Below the pieces are notes generated by a model. It had not been told where the DNA came from. It saw only the letters and a list, made by a program, of their open reading frames with translations, and searched no databases. Positions 25,941 to 37,092 of a DNA stretch of 64,000 bases are shown here, piece by piece; the first letter of the stretch is position 1, and every line of letters starts with the position of its first letter. Source of the stretch: Intoshia linei. Lineage: Eukaryota > Orthonectida > Rhopaluridae. The position numbers were made by a program, and so were the translations under genes. The stretch covers positions 1 to 64,000 of the forward strand of contig LWCA01000004.1 in NCBI GenBank assembly GCA_001642005.1. The letters run 5' to 3'.

Positions 25941-27331
25941 TCCTAACTTATATAAAAGGCTACGCGATTTTTTCTTGTGTATCTGTGTGTGTGTTCCACT
26001 TTATTGAAATAACTAATACTCTTAGAATTTTTTAAAGACTACATTTCAATTACAGTTTTTTCCGGGACGTATAATAAGATAAATTTCAACCTCCAATTTT
26101 ACATCTTACAGGTCAAACCCTGTTGTCTCTCTTTTTGAAGAGCAAACGAGTTGGAGAATTTAAAAAAATATATCAATTGTCCTTCTTTTTGAAATCAAAC
26201 GAGTTGGAGAATTTAAAAAAAGTATAGTTTTTTTCGGGACATATAATAAGATAAATTTCAACCTCCCAATTTCACATCTTACGGGTCAAAAACCCCAGTT
26301 GTCCTCTTTTTGAAAATCAAACGAGTTGGAGAATTTAAAAAGATATATAAGCTGATGCGGATTTATAAATCATCAACATTATCATAAATTTAAATTTAAA
26401 AAAATTATATCTTCAGGGTTAAAACCCCAAATTACCCTTCTTTTTTAATGAAAACAGCTCTAGAATTTACAAAAAAATTTACAGGTAGTACAGTTGTATC
26501 CTGATAACACACATAAAAAATTTCAATCTCAATTCTAATCTGTCTAATAAGTGACGACTTCACGGTCAAAAAAGCAGTTAAGTATTTATATTATTTTTTT
26601 CCTAAATATTTTATTAATACAAAAAATGTGAAATAATTAACAGTCTGAAAATTAAAAAAAAAGAAGATTATTCTGATAGAGCTTATTCCAGTTGATAATA
26701 TTACAAAATTTCAACTCCAGAAATCTACGCATTCCCGGTGAAAAATAATTTTTAATATATTATCAAGCAATATTTTAATGTAAATCGATTAAAATCAAAA
26801 ATTGAAAATGTAAATATTGATTCTACAATATCAAAAAAAATGATTATTGAACGTCGACACATTTCCAATAAAGAAATATGGGTGAAAATCTATATAATTC
26901 ATCCCTTCGGAATTTTTTTCATTGTTACGCAATTTTTAAATTTCAAATTTTCATTTTTAAAACATTTTTGTTAAAACATTCAAATTTAAATAATAAACTA
27001 AACAACGAAACTAAAAAAACTTTGTTAATATCATTTTTATATTACAATCCTTTGAATAATGGTAAAATTCGACTGAAATGTTTATAAAGTGAAGATTCAG
27101 TTAATTATTGATAACAATTGGTATTTTTAAGTATTTATTAAATTGGTACTGAATATATGTCATTACATTGAAAATGACAAAATAGGTTTTTATAATTTTA
27201 TTTTTTNATATACGCTGATACGGATTTTAAAATCATAAACATTATCATAAATTTAAATTTAAAAAAATTATATCTTTAGGGCCAAAACAGCAAATTACCT
27301 TTCTTTTTTTAATGAAAACATAAAATTCTGT
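25941..27331 (+). mobile_element. Helitron-like copy, 5' end plus interior, broken at an N
   Basis: It starts TCCTAACTTATATAAAAGGC after A. Bases 26041-26296 are identical to 53610-53865. The interior resembles the minus copies at 2086 and 38987. A single N at 27207 joins it to an internal piece of the same family running to about 27331. The 3' hairpin/CTAG is absent. Confidence 0.65.
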
Positions 27332-27455
27332 TAACCGGCCCAGGACCGGAGAGCTAACATTGTAAGCTCATATACAAAAAAAAGTATTAATGTTCTCACA
27401 AGGTTAAAATTAAAGTAAAATTTTTAAAGGTGCATGATATTATCTGCATGGTACC

Positions 27456-27601
27456 CAGGGCTGTGGAGAGGGGCTATGACCATATGGCCCGTCCTACAAT
27501 CATGAGGACCTACATGATTTTTATATAATATGATCATAAAAATTTATAGGGTCCCACAATTTTCATCTGACCGGGCCTACTGCTGGCTCTCCACGGCCCT
27601 G
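27456..27601. mobile_element. hAT-type MITE, family CAGGGCTGTGGAGAG
   Basis: The ends CAGGGCTGTGGAGAG and CTCTCCACGGCCCTG are inverted repeats. The flanks ATGGTACC and ATTGTACC agree at 7 of 8 positions, an 8-base duplication typical of hAT insertion. It is 146 bp with no ORF. Confidence 0.75.
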
Positions 27602-28599
27602 ATTGTACCCAGTACGGCATTGATACAGAACCGCTTCGTATAATAAATAGAACATATATGATAATATATGATAATTTTGTAAGAGTATCTATTACTTTAG
27701 AATGTTAGGTACCGTGATGATCGTGTCCGCTATATAGCACTATTTTATAAGATAGTTTATTTGATGACGTTTTTTAAAAGTGAAATCTTTTTGGAGAATT
27801 TAAACATAAGCTTTTTCATAGAATCATACGGTAGGATTGTAAAACTATTACCCGATTTGTAAAAATTTGTCATTGAAAATTTATAAAATTTACGAGAAAA
27901 AATTTGTTTATAAAAATAACCTAAATCTGATATCTGGTATAAGGATACCTCTAATTATATTGGTAATACTTTTGATAAGTTTAAAAATTAAATAAATAGA
28001 TACTATTGTCATAAACTGTCGTTTCATGTAATAAATTGAGAGATCCACTTTTTTTGTATATATAAATGCGATTAATTTTTTTATCGAATGAATTTTACCA
28101 AAAGTAAAACAAGACCGAGGCTGACAAGCGGTCAATTGGTAAATAATACACGGATAATAGCATTATCGATTCCTATGAGAAGAGTTATCAGAAAAAATTT
28201 TTGCATTAATACTACAGTAAATTATCTAACTAGATACTCGAAAATTGATGACTAAGAATATCAATTAAATAAGAAACTAACATACGCGAAAACACCTCAT
28301 TTTCCAAATTTATCATTTATCAAAAACTTATATTTTTCAATATCTAACTGTTTTTTGTGTTGTTTAAATATTAATGTCTAAATCTGCGGAGAGATGGCTA
28401 GGGCTTATTTTTGATTTTTAAGAAACCTCGATCATAGTTGGTTTGGCTCTGATTTCAATGGTTAATTATTAAACAAATTTAGATTTTTATAAACACATAA
28501 ACATTAATTTTAATATTACAAATAGTATCTTATTTCTAATATATTTCGGTGTCGACTTAATAATTAACTTTAATTAAACTTGATTTTTGATATCACTTT

Positions 28600-29153
28600 C
28601 AGGGTCGTAGGAGAGGGGTAGGGCCACTTGACCCGGCCCTACAATCATAAGGGTCTAATATGTTAATTGTTTAATAATTAATGATAAAATATTTTTAATA
28701 TTTGGGAAGTTTTATGATGACCAATGCCATTTCTAATGTTATTTTTAATTTTTAAGGAATAAACGATCGATTAAACCAGGATATCCCTAAGGCAGCCAGG
28801 TGGCCAAGGCATCAATGCAAAAATCAAGGGGCCAGGAAAACAATTTTATGTTTTTTAAGATAATGTATTTATTCCTTAAAATTGAGTATATACAAAATGT
28901 AGAATCGAAAAAATCTAAAAGTTCTAAAACGTATCATTTTTTAATCATAATTAATTATTTCTAAAAAAATTATGATGGGGCCATTAAATTAAATTAAATT
29001 AGAAAAAAAGTTAACAAAGAAGAGACCATAACTTCGAAAATATTAGTAAACCCTGGATTAAACAATGTATTGACGTCTATTTTTAAAAAAAATTTACATG
29101 GGCCTACAATTTTTCATCTGGTCCGGACCTAGTGTTAGTTCTCCACGGATTTG
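28600..29153. mobile_element. Longer, decayed relative of the CAGGGCTGTGGAGAG MITE
   Basis: It begins CAGGGTCGTAGGAGAGG and closes with a CTCCACGG block. Inner parts (GACCCGGCCCTACAATCAT; TTTTTCATCTGGTCCGGACC) match the 27456 copy. Other sequence between about 28780 and 29060 may be a further insertion. No clear target duplication remains. Confidence 0.5.
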
Positions 29154-30997
29154 ATCGTCGTATCATATAAATAATGTTAATTAGCGCCTTCTTTGTTTCT
29201 GGGTAGTATCCAGTGGGTACAGTTGTTTATGCTGTACCAATCTACCTCAAGTAATTTTAATGGAACCCTCTAAAACTTTCCCATCTTAAACATAATGATC
29301 TCTTCCTTATAATAAGGAAAGTTTTAGAAAGAGTGACTTAATTACACATTATGTTATGTTTTGCTATATTATGGAATCCATAATTTTTAACAACCGATTT
29401 TTAAACAAAATTGATTTTGTACAATGCACATCTTCGTCAATTAAAACCTCAACAGAATTCAATTATCTCTTACACAAAAACAACTACTATCAAAAGAACA
29501 ATATACTATGAATGTATAATTGTCAATTGAATTTTAATTTGACATTTTTTTATTAAATTATGCAAAATTGATTTAAACTGATAGAAATTTAAAATTTATT
29601 ATAGTAGAAACTGTTATCCACCTAAACCACTTTTAAATTTCTTTAAAATGCACAATATTTTTAAAATATAAATATACTACATTTTCATTTTTGTAAAATC
29701 ACAATATGGCCAATAAAGTGTCAATATATATTGCAAATATATTGCAATAATGTGCAAATTTTTTATATACGTACCTATAAATCAGTGGTCCCGATTGGGC
29801 CCCTGGACCCTTTGCGTCCAAAACTATAATCATGGGTTTCGTGAGATTTAAATAAAATATAAAAATTTTTGCATGTTAATAACTTTTGTTTATTTTGATA
29901 GAATAGTTTTTAATAAATATTACCGATTTTCTAAATGTTGGGAATTTATCTCAAAGCTTAGACATTGCTACATTATTATTTCAAAATCCCACTTTTATCC
30001 GACCAAATTTAATAAAAAATATCATTTCAAATATTCTGGAAAAAATCGACTTTTACCGATATATTTTTGAAAAATCCGATTTTACCAAATGTTATGAGTA
30101 GCAACTTTTTAATCTAAAATTCAATTTTATCAACGGTTAATGGAACAATCCACTTTTTTCAATATTTTTTTGAAATACATTATTATACCCAATTTTTTGA
30201 TAAAAACCTTTAATTTTTGAATAAATATATTATATTTCATGTTTCCTTTGGGGTCCAAAAAAATAATATTTGGAATTGATGGTCCCCAGACTATTTTAGT
30301 TATTCTCAACTTTTTCGCTCAAATTACATGAAAAAATTGCTATAATTAAAAAAGAAGCATTTTTCGAGATAATTATAAGTGTAATTTAAGTACATTAAAT
30401 TAGATTTTGGGGGCTATTGTCCTAAAATTAATGTAACAAACCCGATCCAATTTTTGACCTGTCAATTTATGTATTTTAGTATCTTAACGCACCAAAATAT
30501 AATTTAAAAGTTTATTTTTATGACCTTTCTCGCATTCGCATTGCCATACGCGTTTAATGTAATTTTAAATAATCGTCCACTTTAGAACAGAGTTTGGTTT
30601 GAAATTTTATATTAAATATTCAATAAGAAATGTAATAAATTGAATCTAACCTACCAAGCTCGAAACCACACTGAAAACGAAAATAAGTCACAAAATATTT
30701 TTTTGCAAACGATGCGTAGTGAAATGAATGCCTGAAATATCGAACATAAAGTTACATGTAACCTTAATATTTTCGAAATACAATTAATACCATTAATAAT
30801 TATTAATAATGTATTAATAACAATGTATTTGTTTTTAAAAATAGTAAAATTAATTAAATTGGTATTCTATTTTCACAAAAACTTTAAATCAATTCAAAAT
30901 ACACATGTCATATTTGATAATTTTTATTGTTCATGTTAACCAGTGATAAATAGCCATCATGTTTATCGTCATTAATGATGACTCATTATCACTATAC
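29154..30997. other. Gene-free, repeat-bearing stretch
   Basis: A fragment starting CAGTGGTCCCGATTGGG at 29783 is a relative, in opposite orientation, of sequence ending near 63071, and looks like one end of a hAT-type element. A copy of dispersed repeat A lies at 30646-30725. No gene is seen. Confidence 0.4.
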
Positions 30998-31059
30998 AAT
31001 CTAAGACTTAGACTCTAATTCTTTATTAACAGAATTAAAAATTCCGTAATTCCGTTAAC

Positions 31060-33293
31060 CCTTTAATGCTCACGGTTTTTTATAACGTAAATAGTCGCAA
31101 AGGACAAAAATTACCCATATTAATGAATGAAAAATACATAAAAAGCAATAAAAATGTCAGTCGTAAAATTTAATTGTTTGAGCTATTTAATTCTATACAA
31201 TGGATAAAAAATAACAATTCTTGGTATTTTTTGTTTTATCAAGTAAATTTTCATATTATATTATTGTATTTCAACCTAATTAGTCATCAAATTTGATGAT
31301 TATGTAAAACTTAAAATAAATTATTCATATGATTACAAAATTGATTGTTTACTTAAAATTATGTGAAAAATTATACATAATTAAAAATTAAAAATTAAAA
31401 AAATTAAAATTATAAAATAATATGGTTATAATAAATTTGAGTAATTTAAAATGCATTCATTAGAACGTCATAATACTTTATCTTTTATTATAATACACTG
31501 TAATTTACAAATACATATAGATTTAAATTTTTTAAATAAATCAATTGAAAAAAATAAACTGAAGTTAGAAAAAATTAATGATTTTAACCACCTGCTAGAT
31601 TCTGATGAGGAACCTGAAGATCCGATATACAAGTTTTTCATTAATGCGTACTCGTTTTATCAGTGTATAAACTTTGCAAAAATCGAAATAACGATAATGT
31701 TTAAAGAAATTAAAAGTTATTTACATCTTCTAAGAAGAAGAGGCTCTAAACCGAAAATTGGTGACATGGGAGCTTTCATTATATACCTATTTTGGCTCAA
31801 AACCGGTGAAAATTTATACATAATTGTTAAAATTTTTAATGAGAAAAACTTAAGTACAGTGGCAAAGGGATTAATCCAATAAGAAAGCCGATAAATAAAA
31901 TGTTAATACAAAAATGGTGGGATAAAAGAAGGCGACCCACTTTTTTATCTGGAAGATATTTATATATAGGGCTTGTAGTGGACAATACTAGTATTCAAGT
32001 ATATAGACCTCAGTGTACGGAATGTGACAGAAAAAGAATGTGTGATGGGAAACACAAGTTTAATGCTTTGAAAAAAGAAGTAGGCGTCATGGCATTCAAG
32101 CCCCATTATGCATAATTTTCTTGTCTATCGACTGTGGGAAGTGTACACGACTACAAGGCATTTAAATGTAATTGTAAATTTTATATTGATTATATGAAAA
32201 AAACAGAGTTAGAAAAAACGATAATGGACGACGATGATGATCGATGGGCTATTCTTATGGATTCAGGGTATATAGCAGACGCAAATGATACACCGGGAAG
32301 TAGAAAAATTGCTGTTAAAAAACTAACTCAATGTGTAACACAACTACAAAATTAAAAAAAACGACGAGCAATGTACTATAAAATCCCTTGTTGAAAGATG
32401 CTTCGGAAGACTAAAGCAAGCTTTCTCAGTTTTTTCTGGGATTTATAGATATGATCATCACAATTTCGACATTGATTTCGATAACGCTGTATTGCTCACT
32501 AACGAATTGATATGTAAAACTGCATTAACCGAAGATGATCAAAAATATCAAAAAAAATTATACGCTAAAATTATGGATAAAGAAGACCACGTGACGCAAA
32601 AACGGAAGAAGACGCAAATCAAATACAGAGAAAATATTAAGAAAAGACTAGAAAATTAAATTAAATATTAAACCAAAACTAATATAATACTACATCATAA
32701 CACTATAAATTATTTTGAAAATGAAAGTTAATCAGATATATTTATTTCATTTAATGTTAAATATAAATGTTGAATTTTATCTCTAGGGTTTGTAAACTTA
32801 TGTAAAATTTTAATGTTGTAATATTAGTATGTTTAATTTAGATGATTTATTAATTAGTAAGGTATTCCAATTTTATGAAATGACGCGACCATACTAATTT
32901 TAAATTATATGTATTAATTTTATATTTGTTACAAATTTTTATAACATTTTACTATGAAAATAAAGTTTAATGTAAACTAATTAGTGAAACATTTCGATGT
33001 TGAGTGGTCCGGTTTAAATTTAACCAATTTGAATAATTTTTTCAGGAAAGTGATCACCATCACTAATAATCCTGATGGTGAAATATACTTTTTGATCTTT
33101 GAATATGGTGATAACCCTAATGTACTGAGTTAACTCAACTCAATACAATAAAAATTAAAATAAATAGTAAAATTTAAAGTGTCACTTTTATTGTTATTTT
33201 ATGACTATAAATTAATTTATTTAGCCGATCGTGTAAGACAAATTTCATTCATAAATATGGGTCAAAAATGACCTCGTGCGAGTAGTGAAGGGT
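31060..33293 (+). mobile_element. DDE_Tnp_4-type DNA transposon, inactive
   Basis: Ends are inverted: CCCTTTAATGCTCACGG at the left and, reversed, CCCTTCACTACTCGCACG at the right. Both are followed inward by an ACCCATATTxATGAATG block. TTAA lies outside the left end and TTAC outside the right, so a TTAA-like target is possible. It contains a broken transposase gene (31451-32659) and is nested in another element. Confidence 0.65.
31451..32659 (+). pseudogene. PIF/Harbinger-like (DDE_Tnp_4) transposase, broken
   Basis: The reading frame runs from 31451 but is broken by stops and frame changes near 31880, 32113 and 32353. Conserved blocks remain in order: YLYIGLVVDNTSIQVYRPQ (first D), KHKFNALKKEVGVMAFKPHY, GSVHDYKAF (HD), WAILMDSGY (second D), then ERCFGRLKQAF with the late acidic residue, and YRYDHHNFDIDFDNAVLLTNE. 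These match DDE superfamily endonuclease domains of the DDE_Tnp_4 kind. The N-terminal 140 residues are helical, lack a recognised DNA-binding domain, and include an acidic LDSDEEPED stretch. The breaks mean no active protein. Confidence 0.7.
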
Positions 33294-33775
33294 TACTATG
33301 GAATTTAATTTTTTTAACAATTATAAATAAAAACCATTAAATGTTCATATTTTTTGATATTATGAGTTTTGAATAATACATGACGAAGTAATATACACAA
33401 AACATTATCAAGGGGTCCATGTGGACTCGTGGGCAACAGTTTTTTGGGTCCATAAAAAATTTAATAAATTTTAAATTATTTACAGATATAAAATTAAGTT
33501 AAAAATGATATTTGATCATAGATAATAATTCTGTATAATTAACGACATCTAATTTAATATCTATTAAAAATTTGATAAAAAATGTAATAAATTAAGTTTT
33601 AATTAGTAAAAAAATTAGTTGATATTTATGATAGTCATTATTAATAATAATTAAAAATAATTCTAAAGCTTTAGAGATAAAATTATTATTAACGGAATTT
33701 TTGGTTCGTACAAATGTGTTAAGAAAAAATAAATATTTCAAAATTCCGTTAATAACGACTTGACTCCTATTTACA

Positions 33776-35378
33776 TATGTTAAGACTTTAAAGTTTAACT
33801 TTAACCCTTTAAACTTAAATGGGCTGAAGCCAACTAATCTTAATTTAGCTTCAATTAATACATTGTAGTAGTGTTTTTAAATAGACATTTATTTGTTGAA
33901 CTTAATGTTCCCAAAATTTTTAAATTTTAGCCATTTGATTTAAACACTTTAATATTCTTATACATAATATGTATTTTGAAAATTTTAACAATTGTCTAAT
34001 TCACTGTTAAAATTATGTAATTTAATTCTTGTGGTGAATTAGTCAATATTGTGTCACTGCCAATTAATCAAACATTATTTTAATTTTAAAATTAAATATC
34101 AATGCATGCAAATCACCTAAATTTTCAAAGTAAACATGTCATCATGTTGAACATTGTATAATTTAACATTCAATAAGCAATACTCACGAACCTGCAACTT
34201 GCAGACTTCAAGTACAGTGCACTGCAAGCTATATTAAAATTTTCAAATTTGAAATTATAAATTTGTAAAAGTAAATTATATAAATGTACTTTTTAATCTA
34301 TATATTTCATTTTAGGGTCATACCGCGGGTCGCGTCAGTTAATCGAATAGTATTATTCTCAAAAATTCAGAAAAATGCAAGTTTGTATGAATTTTTCCAG
34401 TTATTATATTTTAAAACCTTACTCAAAATTCCTTGTCAGGTAAATTCAGTGGCTCTCAATCAAATTTTCTCAATCCCCCTTAAACTATTATATTTTTTTC
34501 ACACATCCCATTATGTATTAGAAATATATTAAAATTATAAAATGGTATTTACAACCATTATTAATGAGAATTTTGAGCAGATTTTTTGTTAATTCCAAAA
34601 TACAAGGTAGAGTAGAAGAAAGAGCACAACGGTAATCGTCTTTAACATTTAATCTGTTTCTTTTTTCATTTCTAAAAGAGTGGAAAATCCACCTGCACAT
34701 AAGTACGTTACTAACAGAATTCTAATAGCTTTTTCTTTAAGTTTAGGGTATGAATTACATATTTTTGGTGATAGATCAAACATTTGTTATTGATTCTTCG
34801 GCATATGCATCTTTCGCATTCGAATCATTACTTTATTTTTTAATGGATTTCTGAATTTTCAATTTTCCCCCTTCAAATAAATTTAGTAAAATTCCCCCAA
34901 TTGAGAATCACTGGACTAACTACTGTAAATCGAAAAACCTCAATATATTTACAAACGTTTTTTTAAATATTTTTTTTGCAATTTTTTTTTGGAGATTATT
35001 AGTAGAGACTAGTCACTAGTATGTTTAACTTTTTTAAAGATTATTGAGTTATTGCATTTTGTTTGTTAAGAGTGTTATTTTTACTGAGTTTCAAAACTCA
35101 GTATTTTTAAGAATAATCTGATTTTTAAAAATTATTAATTTTGTCAATCAGATTGGTTTTTGAATCAATGCATTGGAATATTGCGGAAATAATTAAATTA
35201 TCAATACCTGCAACTAGTGCATCAATTGAAAGATTGTTATCTGAGGAAGATTATCCACGTCTATTCGTAGAACTAGGATTACTGCAGAATTAATTGAAAC
35301 TTAATTTTAAAATACAACAGAAACTTGATGTGTACATAAAGTAATTTATAATTAATTTTTTGTTAATTATTAACTTAA
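33776..35378. other. Gene-free stretch with a hAT C-terminal remnant
   Basis: Near 35160-35292 on the plus strand a short frame reads LSIPATSASIERLLSEEDYP. This resembles the LxIPATSAxSERxFS dimerisation motif at the C-terminus of hAT transposases and hAT-derived genes. It ends at a stop and has no upstream catalytic region. The rest is unrecognised. Confidence 0.45.
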
Positions 35379-35614
35379 TACAGTGTTGTACACTGATATA
35401 CGAGCTATTGTGCACTGATATAAATACTATTATGCAACCATATAAATACTACTGTGCATTCATATACGGATTAGTGTACATTCATATACGGACCATTTTA
35501 TAACATTATATTATGCCGTGCAATACAATCAAGAGTTAAAATGGTCCGTATATGAATGCACAATAGTATTTATATCAGTGCCCAATAGCTCGTATATCAG
35601 TGTACAACACTGTA
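35379..35614. repeat. Fold-back element whose arms are built of ~22-bp tandem units
   Basis: A near-perfect inverted repeat starts TACAGTGTTGTACACTGA and closes with its reverse complement. The left arm (~120 bases) contains about five degenerate 22-base units (CACTGATATAxATACTATT... / CATTCATATACGGA...). The right arm (~77 bases) has about two units fewer. A ~38-base spacer lies between. The terminal TACAGTG and outer TA suggest a Tc1/mariner-type MITE. Confidence 0.75.
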
Positions 35615-35770
35615 AAGTTTAAGCTAATAAATTAATAATTTCTCATAATCTAGAAATAACAAGTTGATAGTATATATTTCTAAATTGATGATATATAACA
35701 ACCTATAAGATATCACCAGTGTTTTGTAATATATTTGTAATTCGCGGTCGTAGTTTGGTGACCACTGCAC
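35615..35770 (-). mobile_element. One end of a hAT-type MITE (CAGTGGCCACCAAAC family)
   Basis: The minus strand from about 35768 reads CAGTGGTCACCAAACTACGA and continues similar to the element at 59309-59582 (ACTGGTGATATCTTA). The other end is not evident. Confidence 0.5.
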
Positions 35771-37092
35771 TAGTATAATGTATATTTTCAGTTTCATATT
35801 ACCATTTTCTGAAATTAATGTTTTAATCAACAATACCAATATACTCGAACCGATGTGGTTCAAATTTCAACTAAATTGAAAAATTTATCATGCCTACACT
35901 ATATAATATATTGTACCTATTTACATTATTTATGTTAATTAGTTTACAGTTAAACTAAGTTTCCCATTTTTTAGACTAATGCATTATGATAATAAACTAA
36001 TAAACTAATAAAAATTTAATTTAATTATAATATAATTTTCATAATCCAATATTGATACTTGAGATAATTTCATTGATACATGAAAACGATGAAATGATAA
36101 ATTCCATAGGGATTCTGAAATATTTAAATATCCATTATGGATTAAAATTGTTTATGTTGCTTTTGAATTTCGGCAACGTTTTGATATTTTCAATTAGGCT
36201 TGATTAATATATATTTTTAAAACAATCACCGTTATCTAACGCTTTTTCGATAACTTTAATTATAATGTTTAGTGTTAATTTTTACAGTCAATTTGAATAC
36301 ATTATTTTCACCTTTTTAAAAATATTTTGAACAATTTAATAATTTTGAATAATTTTGAACCATTTTAAAGTATTTGTAATCATGAAAAAATTAAAAAAAA
36401 TTTCAAAACGTCAAATTAGATTTAATGGATATTAGAATGTTGATAAAATAATTTGCTCTAAAAAATTTATTAAACTTTTGACACTAAGTATACAAAAATT
36501 ATCCAAAATTGATAATTTATTTTAGCGTTTATAAAGTTTAACCTTTTCTTATTCCCACGACTGATAAGTAGCATGCACCCATTTGACACGATTAAATGGT
36601 AATATAAAGTACAAACAAAAGATTACAAAATTAAATTAGACAATTTCGTATAATGTGAAATACAAAGTATGATTGTTGATTAAAATTAGAATAAATTTAA
36701 AAATTTATATTCTTAGTGAATACAAATAATTGAATAAATGCAATAAATGTGGGCGTTACATTTACGAAACAGTGCAATAAAAACATTTACATTGTGTACA
36801 ACGTACAAAAACCAGTTATAAACAATGTATATTTATGATTGTAATATTCTCACGTGTATACAATAGAGCAATAGTCACACTCGTATATAAATAAAGAGTG
36901 AGAATAGTATAAATTGCATTTCCACCTATCAAACGTCATATCGAATATAATAGCACAATCTAATTTCGATTTTACAACATTCGAGCAAAAGATTATTTAT
37001 TAAAAGTTAATTTATTGAAACCGATTAAATAACATTTAAAACCCATTAAAAACCTGTGCAATCAAATAATTAGTAATTATAAAAAGTTGAAA
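35771..37092. other. Upstream region of caudal
   Basis: No gene or element is recognised between 35771 and about 36840. The last 250 bases hold the candidate promoter described separately and the presumed 5' UTR. Confidence 0.4.
36884..36893 (+). promoter_or_regulatory. Candidate TATA box of caudal
   Basis: TATATAAATA lies about 200 bases before the caudal ATG, implying a start site near 36915 and a 5' UTR of about 180 bases. A CACGTG E-box lies at 36851-36856. In DNA this AT-rich the TATA match is weak evidence alone. Confidence 0.3.

Larger units (their letters stand above)
30998..33775. mobile_element. Relative of the 19484 TIR element, split by a DDE transposon
   Basis: The left end (about 30998-31060) and the right part (about 33294-33775) match the two ends and interior of the element at 19484-19965. 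Examples are GAATTAAAAATTCCGTAATTCCG at the left and the GGGTCCA / GGAATTTAATTTTTTTAA blocks at the right. The middle is occupied by the transposase-bearing element at 31060-33293. Confidence 0.6.

Noticed and set aside
27908-28135. 75-codon minus-strand frame in repeat-rich DNA
   Set aside because: No recognisable domain, no splice partners, and no repeat of the frame elsewhere.
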